Assembly (NCBI GenBank): GCA_025716855.1 | Contig: JAIXMQ010000024.1 | Span: forward strand, 248,001-312,000 | DNA length: 64,000 bases | Source of the DNA: Pilaira anomala | Lineage: Eukaryota; Mucoromycota; Mucoromycetes; Mucorales; Mucoraceae | Direction: 5' to 3' | Part shown: positions 47,148-59,758 of the stretch, one piece after another | Numbering within the stretch: position 1 is the first letter of the stretch | How the letters are laid out: each line of letters starts with the position of its first letter | Made by a program: the position numbers and the translations under genes | The notes under the pieces: generated by a model | Database searches by the model: none | The model's input: the letters and a program-made list of their open reading frames with translations, nothing else | Told to the model about the DNA's origin: nothing

Positions 47148-47585
47148 AGAAAATAGATTATATAGAAACTGAGAGATGTAATGATTTGTAAATAGGATTT
47201 TAGAATAAATATATATATTTTTATCTGTAATTCGTGTTACTACGTTAATTGATCTAATTAGCATAAAATAGCTTGTTAGGTTTCGTCATTCATTCGGGAA
47301 CTCTAGACATTCGCTTGTGCCTTTGATATTTTTTTCGTATCTATGAACCTGTTATGTAAAGTAAATTCATGATAATGAGTTTCACACAGTTGACTTATAC
47401 TTGAGCCTAGTAGTAATGCTTTATAATTACGTGCACGATTGTGTACAAAGATTTGACCTGGCATAAGTGTCAAACTTACACCTGAAATAAACCGTAACTA
47501 CCCAATCAAAAAGAGCAAGACAATTTTTTTTTCAGTTTTTTGACAACCCCGGTTGAATCTCATAGGGGACGGAAAAAACAAGTCT

Positions 47586-47621
<36 letters not shown>

Positions 47622-47646
47622 GTACTTTATTATAATTACCTTGATC
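47148..47646. other. Intergenic
   Basis: About 500 bp with a T31 tract (47587-47617) just upstream of the mL46 gene. The long minus-strand open frame from 47264 is antisense to RLP24 and not supported. Confidence 0.5.
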
Positions 47647-48597
47647 ATGTTTAAAAGTACATTGAATGTTGCTCAACGTGGATTAGCTACAACAGCTAGT
47701 CCTTTGATCGTAAAGAACAACCGTATTTTGGCCAGTGTTATTTTATCACGTACACCTCAAATCACTCGTGATGCCACTCCGTTTGAAGCAGCTTATTTCG
47801 ATTACCGTGAAAAGCTTGAACGTCAAGAATCGACCAGCACACCTACTGAATTTTATTTCAAAAAGGGGTCAGTTGCCGAACGTCGTTGGAAACATGAAGA
47901 AGCAGCTCGTCAAGAAGCCATGAAGGACGTTTCAGCATCTTTGACAGAAGCAGTGCAAGAAAGTCAAGTAACATGGCAAAAGGCCAATGAAAGTCTTGCA
48001 GCTGTTGCCAAGGCCGAGAAATTAGATCGATCCACTGAAGCCGATAAAAAAGACGATAAAAAGAGTTTGGATCGTTCGTTAAAACAGACCTTGTACCTTG
48101 TCGTTAAGAAAGATTCTGATAATGCTAACCCCTGGCAATTCCCTCAAGGTCCTGTTGATACTACTGAATATTTACACGAGGTAAAAAAAGAATGAAATTT
48201 TATTTTATATTGTATAGCCCTTTCTCATTATTCTATCTCTTTTCAGGCAGCAGAACGTACTTTGAAACAAGAATGTGGTGTAGACATGGATACCTGGTTT
48301 GTTGGACGTCAACCTGTTGGACTTTATAAGCAAACTCCTACTAAAGGACAAGTGGATTCTGGTGTAAAGGTAAAAAAAAAAAATAATAATAATAACACAT
48401 GGTTGGATTTAGATGATATTAAATGTGTGTGTGTATATGTAAAATAGACTTTCTTCATGAAGGCTCGTGTATATGCTGGTCAAGTTAAGCCTAGCAAAGA
48501 GATTACTGATTTCGCATGGTTAACAAAAGAAGAATTATCCAACACTCTTTCACCTGAGTACTACAAGGCTGTTAAGGATAGTTTAGGAGATATTTAG
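47647..48597 (+). CDS. MRPL46: Mitochondrial ribosomal protein mL46
   Basis: Three exons: 47647..48180, 48247..48369, 48448..48597; 268 residues. The N-terminus MFKSTLNVAQRGLATTAS is a mitochondrial targeting sequence. The core IVKNNRILASVILSRTPQIT, then FDYREKLERQES and a central alpha-helical stretch, leads into a degenerate Nudix fold: LYLVVKKDSDNANPWQFPQG, AAERTLKQECG and FFMKARVYAGQV, with WLTKEEL near the end. mL46 (yeast Mrpl17) keeps the fold without the hydrolase motif, as here. It is a component of the mitochondrial large subunit. Convergent with the coiled-coil gene, with a 150-bp gap. Confidence 0.9.
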
Positions 48598-48747
48598 AGA
48601 AGAAGACGAAAAAAAAAAAAAAGAAGAAGAAAAAGATTTCTTTTTTTTTTTTTAATAGAATTTTGAATTATGTACATAAATATACAAAAAAAAAAAAAAA
48701 ATTGAAAGAAAATTCTGATTTGTTTATTGTTATTGTTATTGTTGTTG

Positions 48748-50001
48748 TTATGTTCTAAGTAAATGAGTACTGTTACGATCAGAGGGATCCATAGCAACAA
48801 AAGAATTATTACTGCTACTTCTTCGTTTATTCGCGGCACCTTTAAATATTTGTAACATCTTTTTGAATCCAGGCTTATTATTAGTACTTGATGCTTGTGA
48901 AGAATTAGTTGAAGTAGAAGTAGTGGTAGTAGAAGAAGAAGAAAAGGATAGAGTTGAACTACCAGGAAGAGATAATAATTGATGACCCATTTTCATCTTT
49001 TTTTCCCAAATCATTGAAGTACGAGATTCTTTATAACAGGTATCACATAAGAGATCATGTATACGTACTTTATCAGGCGTTGGCCAACCAATAAAAGTGG
49101 ATTTACATTTAGCACAATCGAATTCAACATGTAATTGACCAAAAGTTGAATCAGCATATTGTTCCGCTTGACCAAATTCATATAAAGCTAATTTAAAGAT
49201 TTTTACAAAATCGTTATTTGGATCCATGATTTTATGAAAAGTAGTGTGATTTTTTGAATGTTTTTGAATTGTTTCAATAAAGGTGATAGTTGCTTGCATT
49301 GCAGTTTCTGATTGATATTTATCTATTCCAGACCAAAACTTTGAACCTTCATGTAGATTAAATAATACATCTTCAAATTGTTTGGTTTGAGTTGATAATT
49401 GTTGTAAATGAACAATTAAATCTTCTCTTTTCTTGTGAGAATCGGATATTGATTTTGTGATTTCACTTATAGCACGTTGACAAGCTTCAACCACGGTTCT
49501 AACTTCAGATACCTTTTCTTCTGCATCCGAATTCTTATCACGAGCACGAACATACTTTTTCTTGAATTGAGTAGCGACAATTGGTATATTATATAATTGA
49601 TGATATTGTCTTTCTCTTTTTGATTTCTTATTTCTTCTTTGTTCAGCGTAATCTCGAATATCATTTAATTCTTCTTCATGAATATCTAATTCTTTCTTTA
49701 ATTCTAAACGTTGACTTGTTAAAGTATTCACATCTTGTTCAATAAAGTCAATATTAGATTTCATATTTTCAATTTCTTGTTTATAATGATGAATCTTTGA
49801 TTTATATCTTGAATCAATTACTTTCACCACTTGATAAAAAATCTTGTTCTTTTTATATCGTCCCTGAATTTGTTCTTCTACTTCTCGTAACATTTGCATC
49901 ATTGCTTTAAAAGCTCCATTTTTCTTTGAAGCTAAAGATATAATGTATTCTGCTTTATCGATATTGACTGGTGTTAATTGTATTTCTAATGATTCTTCCA
50001 T
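48748..50001 (-). CDS. Coiled-coil protein with a CxxC zinc ribbon, unknown
   Basis: Single exon, 417 residues from the ATG at 49999-50001. Residues about 40-230 are long coiled coils (KSNIDFIEQDVNTLTSQRLE, LKKELDIHEEELNDIRDYAE). A globular segment FWSGIDKYQSETAMQATITF and IMDPNNDFVKIFKLALYEFG precedes FDCAKCKSTFIGWPTPDK and LLCDTCY, a plausible zinc ribbon with two CxxC pairs. The C-terminal 90 residues are Ser/Thr-rich with RRSSSNNSF. The pattern of long coiled coil, helical domain and zinc pair is known in fungal scaffold proteins but I do not recognise an orthologue. Confidence 0.8.
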   Translation of the reverse strand: MEESLEIQLTPVNIDKAEYIISLASKKNGAFKAMMQMLREVEEQIQGRYKKNKIFYQVVKVIDSRYKSKIHHYKQEIENMKSNIDFIEQDVNTLTSQRLELKKELDIHEEELNDIRDYAEQRRNKKSKRERQYHQLYNIPIVATQFKKKYVRARDKNSDAEEKVSEVRTVVEACQRAISEITKSISDSHKKREDLIVHLQQLSTQTKQFEDVLFNLHEGSKFWSGIDKYQSETAMQATITFIETIQKHSKNHTTFHKIMDPNNDFVKIFKLALYEFGQAEQYADSTFGQLHVEFDCAKCKSTFIGWPTPDKVRIHDLLCDTCYKESRTSMIWEKKMKMGHQLLSLPGSSTLSFSSSSTTTTSTSTNSSQASSTNNKPGFKKMLQIFKGAANKRRSSSNNSFVAMDPSDRNSTHLLRT

Positions 50002-50186
50002 TTTATATATTAATAAATGTTTAAGGGAAAAAAAAAACAAAAAAAAAAAATAAAAATAAATAAATAATAAAAAAGGACTTGTCTTTTTTATTTAAACGAG
50101 TTTCGCCAAGAACAGATGAAAAAATAACAACAACTACTAAAAATAGAAACTTCTTGTTGTACAACCACCCGCTTGCAATAATTTAT

Positions 50187-52291
50187 TTACGCTAATTGCA
50201 TTGAGTCGAAATCTTCTGGTACTGCTTCAAGCTCAATACCTGCCATTTCTTCATACTTTTTTATATCTAAAAAAAAAAAAAGAGTTAATTACCTATAGTA
50301 AATATTATTCCCTTTCCTTTTTTTACCCAGTGGCTTCTTCTTTCTAATTAAATAATCCGATACTTTTTTAGGATTAAGCTTTTCTTCACGACTAAACTTT
50401 GCACGCACTTGAGATCGGGTACGTCCTGGTAATACCATAGAAACCATTTCAAAATCAGTACCAAATTGTGAGATAGCCTATTTAAAAAAAAAATCGTCAG
50501 AATAATTATGTCAACTTAGAATACTACTGAGAGTTTATTCTATACATCATAAAATTCTTCTGTTTCAGCTGCAGACCAACGACTTGATGGTTTTCTTTTA
50601 CTGTATGTCATACTGTTCACCTTTCTCGTCATGGAATTTTCTTCTACCACTTCTACTGAGCCATCACCATAGTCAATGTCTCGTTCTGTTCTTTCAATTG
50701 TAAGTGAATCCGTGTCCAAGACAATTTGTCCATTCACAAGACGTACTTGAAGTGCATTTGAACTATCAAAAAAAAAAAAAAAAAAATAGGAATAAATTTC
50801 CCTTTTTCTCTCTACTTATATATATATATGTAATTAGACTTACGATTCTGCCAAGATATGACCATCTGCTTCTTTACGACGCTTTTCTTCTGCCTTTTCT
50901 TTTGCAATTTTCTTTTTTCTAGCCGCCTCAGCTGCTTCCTCTGCTTCTCTCTTTCTTAATTCAGCTAATTCTTCCGGAGACATCTTAGCCGCTCTTTCTT
51001 GTTTTCTCAAAGCTTCATAACGAGCTGTTTCCATTTCTTTAAAATTCTTTGAGACGACACCATTAATATCTTTTGTGAATGCGGTCATTGGTTTTTCTAA
51101 ACTATCTACGTCAGCAGGATCTTCATTAATATCATCTAATGTCTTCATGTTCTCTGGTAGATGGAAATCGATGAATTTTGGTTTTTTTTGTTTCTTACGA
51201 CCACGTCTTCCTGTACCCATCTCATCACCCTCGTCGTCGTCGTCGTCGTCTTCTTCTTCTTCTGGTTGAGATTGATTTGGTTTAGATATGGGTGCACCTA
51301 TTGTAATGGCAGTTCCACTAGAGGATGGTATACCGATGCCAATTGAACTACCACTTGCCTTTGATTTATTCGACTTTTTTGTTTTCGTAGAAGATGCTTT
51401 AGGTGTTGAAATATCGATTTCAGAAGTAGATACATTGGCTTTTGCTTTTCCTTTTCCTTTTGCTTTTGTTGTAGTTGTTGTCGTCGTTTTTTTGATTTTT
51501 TTTGTAGGCTTTATGATAACAGGAGGACTAGGACTAGGTGAGAGAGTATAGATGTCTCCATCATCAGGCGATGCAGCCGCTGAAAAAGAAGCTGTAGGCG
51601 ATGCAGGTACAGAGGAAAGAGGAGCAGCAGCCAGCATTTCTTTCGAATCCATACTTTCACTTTCATCTTCTTTGACAGTTCTTGACATACTTTTACGCAT
51701 CGCACTAGGTAAACCAGGCGTAATACGTTCAATTTTTAAAATCGGTCTACCATCATCTTCCAAGGCACAATCAGGGCCGTCTACTATCGGCGCAATAGGA
51801 GAAGGAGCGTCTAGAGGTGAAGAAGGAGATGATTCTGATCTATATCTCTTTCTAGAAGCTAATGCGTTTATTTGTAACTCTTCTTGAGTTAAACCTGTAT
51901 CATCTGTATCATCGGTAAAAAGAGTTCGATTCTGTGATTCATCTATTGTACGATTTAAATCGGATATTCTTTCTGTGATTTTTTGATGGATAATGGGTGG
52001 TTCGATATTTTGTTCTTGTTTAATTTGTTGCGATGTTCTTTCTTTTGCAGTTGTAGAGGTTGAAGAGGACGCTTTTGGTACTGTCGCTGTTGGCGCCGTG
52101 GTTACTGGTTTACGTACGTTACGTTTACTATTTAGTTTTGGTGCAAAACCTTTCTTGTTTTTATCTAGACAGTTTTATTTTTTTTTATCAGTATTATGGA
52201 CTTCTTTTTTAACCCTCCCCCCCCCCAACCCTTTTTTTTTTTAAAAAAAAAAAAATACTTTACTAATGCCAATAGAAGTAAGTGAAGACAT
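50187..52291 (-). CDS. BDP1: TFIIIB subunit B'' (BDP1)
   Basis: Five exons: complement(join(50187..50266, 50327..50477, 50546..50762, 50844..52164, 52264..52291)), 598 residues. The SANT domain is split by an intron: SSRWSAAETEEFYD, then AISQFGTDFEMVSMVLPGR and TRSQVRAKFSREEKLNPKKV, which is the hallmark of Bdp1. The N-terminus INKNKKGFAPKLNSKRN resembles the FAPK motif of Bdp1 proteins. Between them is a long disordered region with Thr and Lys runs, acidic repeats (EEEEDDDDDDE) and a charged coil before QVRLVNGQIVLDTDSL, also a family block. Bdp1 with Brf1 and TBP recruits RNA polymerase III to tRNA and 5S genes. Divergent from the uL24 gene (454 bp between starts). Confidence 0.93.
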
Positions 52292-52745
52292 GGATTCTGG
52301 TTGAAAAGGTAAAAGAAAAAGCAAAAATTTCTTCCTCTTCTTTCATATCCAAATTGTTGAAATGGTTTTTAACGTGACTGCCGCTTTAACAATGTAATGC
52401 TTTTTTATCACAGAAGGATTAATGCATTTAAAGAGGTTTAATAAATTGATATCATAAGTTTGATTTCAATGATTTCAATGTAGTATACATGTTTAATTTT
52501 TCAAGTTAGTATTCAATATTGGTTTTAGAAGTAGAGAAGTTTAGATCATTGCTTATATAAAGAGAAAGAAAGACTTTATTGGATTGTATGTTCGGACCGG
52601 ACATATTAGAAGAAGTATGGCCAGTACGTTTTAAGGAAGGGAAAAATGGGGGAGGGGGAGGATGATGAGGAGCCCAAATTCTAACAAAAGAAATGATCAA
52701 GTAGGCAACACGTAGAAACTCCCTCTTTTTCATCATATAGACAGG

Positions 52746-53633
52746 ATGAAGTTCTCTGCTGGTAAATATGATATTTTCAGTTGATAGTAGATAGTATAAG
52801 AGAGAGAAATGAATGAAATGGATTGATGGATGGAATCGAAGAATATGGATGCGTAAAAAAAAAAAAAAAAAAAAAAGAAAAAAAAATCCTTAATTCAGCT
52901 TCTTAACATGGATGGCGATATAATTATCTCGGAACACTTTTTTAAACGAATGTAAAAACGACAACAATAAGACTTTATGTAGTGAAACGATATTTACATC
53001 AATAAAAAAAAAAAAAAAAGAGAGAGAGAGAAAAGGAGAAGAGAGAAGAATAATAGACTTTTTTTTTCATTTTTTTTTCATTCATTTCTTATTTTATTGG
53101 ACTATCTATGCAAGACTCTCGACATTTTTTTTTCAAAATTTATTAATAATTCTTTTTACTCTGTATATACTTAGACGTCAGTTCTTCTCGCCGTAAGAGC
53201 AGAAAGGCTCACTTTGCCGCCACCTCCGATGTTCGTCGTAAGATCATGAGTGCACCTTTATCCAAGGAACTCCGTGAGAAGCACAGCGTTCGTTCTATCC
53301 CTGTTCGCAAGGATGACGAAGTTATGGTTGTTCGTGGTACCTACAAGGGTCGCGAAGGTAAGATTGTCCAAGTCTACCGTAAGAAGTGGGTTATCCACAT
53401 TGATCGTGTCTCTCGCGAGAAGGTGAACGGTGCTACTGCTCCCATCGGTATCTCTCCCTCCAAGGTCGTTATCACCAACCTCAAGTTGGATAAGAGCCGT
53501 GTTGCTATCCTTGAACGTAAGGGTACCGGTAAGAAGGATGCCATGAAGCAAGTAAGTTTTTTTTTTTCTTAGAGTGTATCAATTCTCTTTTTTTAATATC
53601 GTATTCACCTTTTTTTTTTCTTTTGTTTAGTAA
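52746..53633 (+). CDS. RPL26: 60S ribosomal protein uL24 (L26)
   Basis: Three exons: 52746..52761, 53175..53551, 53631..53633; 131 residues. Exon 1 is 16 nt (MKFSA plus one base), joined to [36 protein letters not shown] and [19 protein letters not shown], with the KOW motif of uL24. The first intron is 413 nt, several times the local norm. The last exon is only the stop codon TAA after a TTTAG acceptor; if intron 2 were kept the frame would end VSFFFS instead. Yeast RPL26 also carries an intron just after its first codons. Strong codon bias confirms high expression. Confidence 0.93.
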
Positions 53634-54441
53634 ATTTGTTTAATCTCGAATTTAAAATGCATGGGAATTCAATAATCGTTCTTTTGTTTCAAAAGTCCTT
53701 TTGAAATGAATTAATAAAAAAAAAACATATCCTCTTTCTTAAATCAAATCATTGTCCTGTATTATTTTTTTCTTTTTGTGCATAAAGTTTGGATTGATTT
53801 GATCTTTTCGAGCAAGTTAATATTGCATTGATTCGCGTAAAAAAAAAGGGGGGGGGGATAAAAGCCTTAAACAAATTTGGTTTTTCAACTTGTCTCCAAG
53901 CTTATTAATTTCTGAAAACACGGCATAATCGCTGTCAAATGTCTTTAGGCTCTCAATTAAGGTTTTGTGAGGTGAGACTTTACAGAAAACCAAAGAGACA
54001 TAATACTGCCTTCCAAAAATAAGGTATAATGCTTTGTCCCCCAAGTCTACTACATTTCATATTTAATATCAATCTGCAATCATGTAAGATTTTTTTTTTT
54101 TTTTAAAAATAAATATTTGTAATTAAAATGAATGAATCGATGCTAATTTCATTGATACGGATATACAGAAAGAAAAAAGCGAGAAGGACTTACACAATTA
54201 TATCTAGAATAAAAGGCAAATTATGAACTGTCAACTACTTCCTGTCATTGGTAAATTAAATATGATGAAATCGGCGCTGTAAAATGCTCCTGTAATATAT
54301 GGTTCTTCCTGGTAAAATTAGTTTTTCCATTCATCTTGACAAATGATAATTAGAACAGTTAAGATATGAATAGTTAGGTTTATGCTTATAATGTCTCTTA
54401 CTAATATTGGATGTACATTAGCATAATCATCTGTGTGTTGA

Positions 54442-54489
<48 letters not shown>

Positions 54490-54819
54490 ATCGGTTCGTA
54501 CTAGTTATACAATAAAAGTTATCATTATGCACAGTGTTAATATTATCAAAGAGTTTTTTTCCCAATTGGGTGATGTTACTTTTACTGAGTGTTAGCTATA
54601 CCCTCGCTTGCTAAGACGGGGATAATTGGCGTCAGGTAATTGACGTCCATTTTCCATAAAAAGGGAAAAAGATGGTCGTCGACACCACTACATTGGAGAG
54701 CGCCAATAACTAATTTCTTTTGCATTCTTTCGAAAACTTGTTATACTGCGTTCATACTACGTATTATATGTTGCGTATTTAATTCAAGGAGAAAGATACG
54801 CACACCATATTTGAGCACC
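53634..54819. other. Intergenic with a coding-like relic and GA microsatellite
   Basis: On the minus strand at 54068-53850 an open frame reads VVDLGDKALYLIFGRQYYVS and SLKTFDSDYAVFSEINKLGD. It looks protein-like but has no start or partners and I cannot name it. A GAGAGAAA tract occupies 54439-54490. No other feature is supported. Confidence 0.4.
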
Positions 54820-55090
54820 AAATTTTCTATTGAGATTTATTAAACAAATGAATCACTTCTTTTCGATAGAATTATTAAAGCACTGATATGACTTTTAGGT
54901 GTCATCGACAACAGCATGTTTTATGGAGGTATCAAAGTTATTTATTTCTTAAAAATCTCTTGTCTAGATGGTGTACGTGGTTAAAAAAGCGATTAAAAAT
55001 GTAGAAAGTGAAAGAAAAAGAAGTGATTTATAATAAAACTAATAAAGAAACCTGTTTTTTGTGGCATGTGAAAAAAGAAGATGTCCGTAT
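54820..55090. repeat. Diverged relative of the MITE-like element, copy B
   Basis: Matches the interior of the element at 40202-40843 in order and orientation: GAGATTTATTAAACAAATGAATCA against GAGATTTATTAGACAAAATGAATCA (near 40396), ACAACAGCATGTTTTATGG against ACAACATGTTTTATGC, GATTAAAAATG, GAAAGTGAAAGAAAA, TGATTTATAAT and GCATGTGAAAAAA. The terminal repeats of copy A are not seen here, so it is a truncated or older copy. Confidence 0.65.
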
Positions 55091-55819
55091 TGTCGTGTGA
55101 GAAAAAAATAAGATGTCAACAATTAAGTAATTAACGGAAATCCAGGAATATTCAACCCTCTTCTGGTGCGCGTATATCTACTATCCCCTAATTTAAAAGG
55201 ACAGATAATAAGGAGAGGGGAGTCCAATGTCTTTTCCTGTAAACCTGTCAATTTTTAAGCGCTGGCGCCGCCTAGTATTTTAAACAGGGATCATTTGTTC
55301 TGCCGGACATTGCGAATCTGACTAAAAGGAAGTTCTTCTTTTACTTACCTCATCTTTTTTTTTTTTTTTTTTACACTGAGCTAGAATAGCTCAAACAAAA
55401 CTCAGTGGGATTGACAATAAGATTTTTTTTTATCAAATAACAATACCCCCCGTCTTCTCTTTCTTTTTTGGTAAAAGATTTGTAAAGCAACTAGGGCAAA
55501 AAAAAAAACAAAGAAGAACCCTTAATAATTTATCCGAGCTTAATTATAACAAGGCAATTGTTGAGGTTTCAGACTTTTATTATAGAAGGTGGGAACTCCA
55601 CAACAACAGTCGTTTTGTTGGATAGATTCCATGTGACAGCGTGTTTTCATTCGCACGGGTGCGGTCCCACAAAATGTTATTCTGCTGACTTATCTTATTT
55701 TTCAGTTACATTTTATATTTATACGTCTTTTTTATTTTTCTCTTTTCTTTTTTTTTTTTTTTTTTTTTTTTTTATCTATTTTCCCCACACTTTTGATAAA
55801 GATATTTCAATAATCAAAA

Positions 55820-58175
55820 ATGGCCAAATTCAGTTTAGAAAAACAAACTTATGAAGTCCCTGGTACCAGAGTTCCTGGACAAACTGGTAAAGTTTTCATT
55901 CTTTTTTTTTTTTTTTTTTCCCTCACTCTGCTTTTGATATAATTCATCTTTGTCAGCTTATATTTTGGATATTGTTTAACGTCAAAAAAAAAAAAAAACT
56001 TTATATTAACATTATATTGAAACGATAGGTCATTACCGTAACGCTCAACGTCCTGTTGTTGAAGAATCTTTCTCTCCCAAGGTGAAAACTATGATTGATG
56101 TCTTTAATCACGGTAAAAATTAGAATATTTTTTTTTTTTTAAAAAAAAAGGGGGGGGGGAGAAAAGTATTAAACAAAATGATTTAGGTTTAAAGATCTCA
56201 AAGGATCGTCCTTGTATGGGTGTTCGTTCAGTAAAGAACGCCGAGACAGGAGAGCGTGGTCCATATGTCTGGCAAACCTACCGTCAAATTAACCATCGAG
56301 TTACCAACTTTGGTTCAGGACTTTTAAATTATTTAAACCATACAATGAATGAAACTCGTACACGACAAATTCCTATTGGTATTTGGTCCGTGAACCGACC
56401 TGAATGGGCCATTACAGATTTAGGTTGTGCAGCTTATAGTAACTACATTGTAGCACTTTACGATACTTTGGGACCTGATACAGTTGAATATGTTGTAAAC
56501 CATGCTGAACTTGAAACGATTGTTTGTTCTGGAGACCATATTTCAGATCTCTTGAAGTTGAGACACAAGTTGCCTAATCTCAAGACAATTATTTCTATGG
56601 ATTCTCTTGAAGAAGTTGTTCGTCCTGGTGTTGCCTCCAAGAGTGATATTGTAAAGGCTTGGGCTGCTGAGAAGCAAATTAATTTACTTGATTTCAATGC
56701 AATTGAAGAATTGGGTAAAAAGAATAGACGTACCTTCAATTATCCTCAATCTACTGATTTAGCTTGTATTATGTACACCAGTGGTACAACTGGTATGCCA
56801 AAGGTAAAAATAAGAAGAAAAAAAAAATAAGGTTTTTTTTTTTTTTTTTTTGGCATGTGATAATTAATTATTATTTTTTTTTTTGTAGGGAGCTATGTTA
56901 ACCCACGGTAACTTTGTTGCTGCATTATCAGCTAGTTATGGTAACTTGGGTGGTAGTCCAGATGATGCCAGTATTTCATATTTACCTCTTGCACATATTT
57001 TTGGTCGTGTTTGTGATATGATTTGTCTTTGTATTGGTGGTCGTTTAGGTTATTTCACCGGTGATATGAATACTTTAGTGGATGATATTCAAGAAATGAA
57101 GCCTACTATTTTTGCTACTGTTCCTCGATTATTAAATCGTATTTACGGCAAGATTGTTGCATCTACTATTAATGCACCTGGAGCTACTGGTGCTTTAGCT
57201 CGTCGTGGTATTGCAGTCAAGTTAGCTAACCTTGAGGCTGGTAATGGATACACTCATGCCTTCTGGGATCGTTTGATTTTCAACAAGGTAAAGAAGGCAC
57301 TTGGTGGTAATGTTCGTGTGATGGTGACTGGTTCTGCACCTATCGGTAAAGATGTCATGCAATTCCTTCGTGTTGCACTCTGTTGTGATATTCGTGAGGG
57401 TTACGGTGCTACTGAAACCTGTGCAGCCTCTACTATCCATTACGCTAACGAAAACAAGGCAGGACATATTGGTGGACCCTTCACTTGTAACGAAATCAAG
57501 TTGGTAGATGTACCCGAGATGAACTATCTCTCTACTGATCCTCTTCCTCGTGGAGAAATCTGTATTCGTGGTCCTAACGTGTTCCAAGGATACTATAAGG
57601 ATGAAGAAAAGACAAGAGAAGCCATTGATGATGACAAATGGTTCCATACTGGTGATATTGGTTTAATTAACGAACGTGGTTCCATTGTGATTATTGATCG
57701 TAAGAAGAACATCTTCAAGTTGGCTCAAGGAGAATATATTGCACCTGAAAAGATTGAGAATGTTTATGCTAAGGAATCCGTTGTTGGACAGATTTACTTG
57801 CACGGTGATTCTCTTCAGAGTGCATTGGTTGCTATTGTTGTACCTGACCCAGAAACTTTGGAAACTGTTGTTGCTTCCAAGTTACCTCATTTGGCTGCCA
57901 AGAAGTTGAGCTATGCTGAACTCTGTAAAGAACCTGAGGTCAATGCTTTAGTACTTGCTGCTATTACCAAGGTGGGTAAGAATGCTGAATTACGTGGTTT
58001 TGAACAAGCCAAGGCTATCTATTTAGAATCTGAACCTTTTGCTGTTGAAAATGAACTTTTGACCCCTACTTTCAAGGTCAAGCGTCCTCAAGCCAAGAAG
58101 CATTATGAAGCCAAGATTAATGAACTCTATGAGATTGTAAATAGTCAGGTTGACCCTGCAAAGGCTAAACTTTAA
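55820..58175 (+). CDS. Long-chain fatty acid-CoA ligase
   Basis: Four exons: 55820..55886, 56029..56112, 56187..56803, 56889..58175; 684 residues, normal for fungal Faa1/Faa4-type enzymes. The AMP-binding signature is CIMYTSGTTGMPKGAMLTHG, split by the third intron after Lys. YGATETCAAS (adenylate binding), GEICIRGPNVFQGYY, WFHTGDIGLI and IIDRKKNIFKLAQGEYIAPEK (the fatty-acyl-CoA synthetase motif) follow in the proper order. It activates long-chain fatty acids with ATP and CoA for lipid synthesis, protein acylation or beta-oxidation. No peroxisomal SKL-type tail (ends AKAKL) and no clear signal peptide, suggesting a lipid-droplet, ER or plasma-membrane location. Confidence 0.95.
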
Positions 58176-59758
58176 GTAGAGAGGATACCCCCCACCCTTC
58201 CTTTTACTGCTGCAGAAAAAAAAAAAAAATCTTTTGAACCTTTTTCCTCCCTTATTTTTTGTATTTATTAAAAATATAATTTTATTCCCTTAAAAAAAAA
58301 TCTTTTTGTAAAATGTATGTATAAATATCATCTTGACTTGGGTTCATTTTAAAATGTTGTTTCTATATTTAAACACATTCATTTTTTTATAAAAAAAAAG
58401 TCTGAATGCCTTTTGATAAAAATTTGGCAATGCTTTAGTTAGGAACTACAGAAGGGTTGGGTACATGCAGATTCATTTAAACAACCCATCGAAAAGATGG
58501 CCCTTATTCAAACACAACTTATCGTGCTATTCAAGATATAAAAAGATACTTTAGAAGAGTTCTTTTACTTTTATTTTATTTAATAACTCAACCCCAAGTC
58601 TTCAACTGCTTCAAAAAAGACATTTTGTGGCCACTGTAGATTTTAATTTGTCTTTATAGACTTTCTTTACAGTGGCCTTTCGAGCCATCTCCCCGGTGCA
58701 GTTATCAATAATCTCGTCTTTATTTACAATCATCAATATTCTTAAATCCAATTTGAAGTACTTCTTGAATGATATATACAGCTTTTGCTTAATACTGTAT
58801 CTCCCCTATAAATATGTGGTTAGACAAAGTACAAGTTACATAAAATCAGAATAACATATTTACCATTTCAACAAGTCATCCTGTTTACGTCCAAGAATCA
58901 TTTTAAAGACGCTTGCCTAGAATTTTTACTGGTAATATTGCTCTGAATAACCTTTTATGAATGGTGCAGAAAATACCCAGAGACGGTCAGTATGCAAGTT
59001 TAATCTAAATGTGATTTTTTTAGAATTTTTTGTTCTCAATACATACATCTTTTAATTAACCTACACAAATAAATAAATGCTTTTAATTAGTTTTTCTTCG
59101 AGATTTTTAGGCTTATAGTCATCAATGGAATTTATTACGATTTTTAGTTTTCGAACATCTGTCACCGCTACATTTAGGATCAAATTAGGTAGTAATTAAA
59201 AATAATTTTTGTATAAAACGAAAATAACCTTTTTTAACAAAGCTCCAAGCTTTGTGATGCTTAAATTATTATCTAAGCTGGAGCTTTTTGTTGTTTGATT
59301 TCATTCTTTAGAAGTCTATTAAATATAGATAGTTAATATACCTGCAGAGAAAGTGTAGTATACATAGTAGATATTACATCAGCTATGAAGATCACATTTT
59401 AATGTCCGTCTGACTAATGCATAATTGTGCTGTCAAATATATCAGCCAATGAGAACCGATCTAGAAATCGCATGGTATTTAGCATTGTTGTGCAAGATTA
59501 CTTTACAGATATACATATTATGGTATCATCCTGTACGATGAACAATTACGACTCAGTTTTTTAAACAAATATAAACACACACATTTTTTATAAACAATAA
59601 ATCATCTTATTTTGCGTCTGATTACTTTTTTGTACATTTCACTTTTCATTTTTATTTTTCAATCTATTTCCAATAGCTTGATCTCATCACGAGGGCTTTA
59701 CATGGTAACAGGCGAACATTTACATGTTCATACAATATTCCATCATTCAAAAATTTAT
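58176..59758. other. Gene-free stretch
   Basis: About 1.6 kb. A hairpin-like inverted repeat AAGCTCCAAGCTTTG...AAGCTGGAGCTTT lies at 59241-59288. Otherwise nothing recognised. Confidence 0.45.

Noticed and set aside
46707..47264. 185-codon minus-strand frame
   Set aside because: Antisense to RLP24 with a hydrophobic, unlikely composition.
51288..51887. Plus-strand frames of 87 and 111 codons
   Set aside because: Shadows of the low-complexity part of BDP1.
52762..53174. snoRNA in the uL24 intron
   Set aside because: No C box/D box pair with terminal stem and no H/ACA arrangement could be seen by eye.
59241..59288. Inverted repeat as a terminator or RNA gene
   Set aside because: AAGCTCCAAGCTTTG/CTGGAGCTTT hairpin has no adjacent gene or promoter and rho-type terminators are not expected in fungi.
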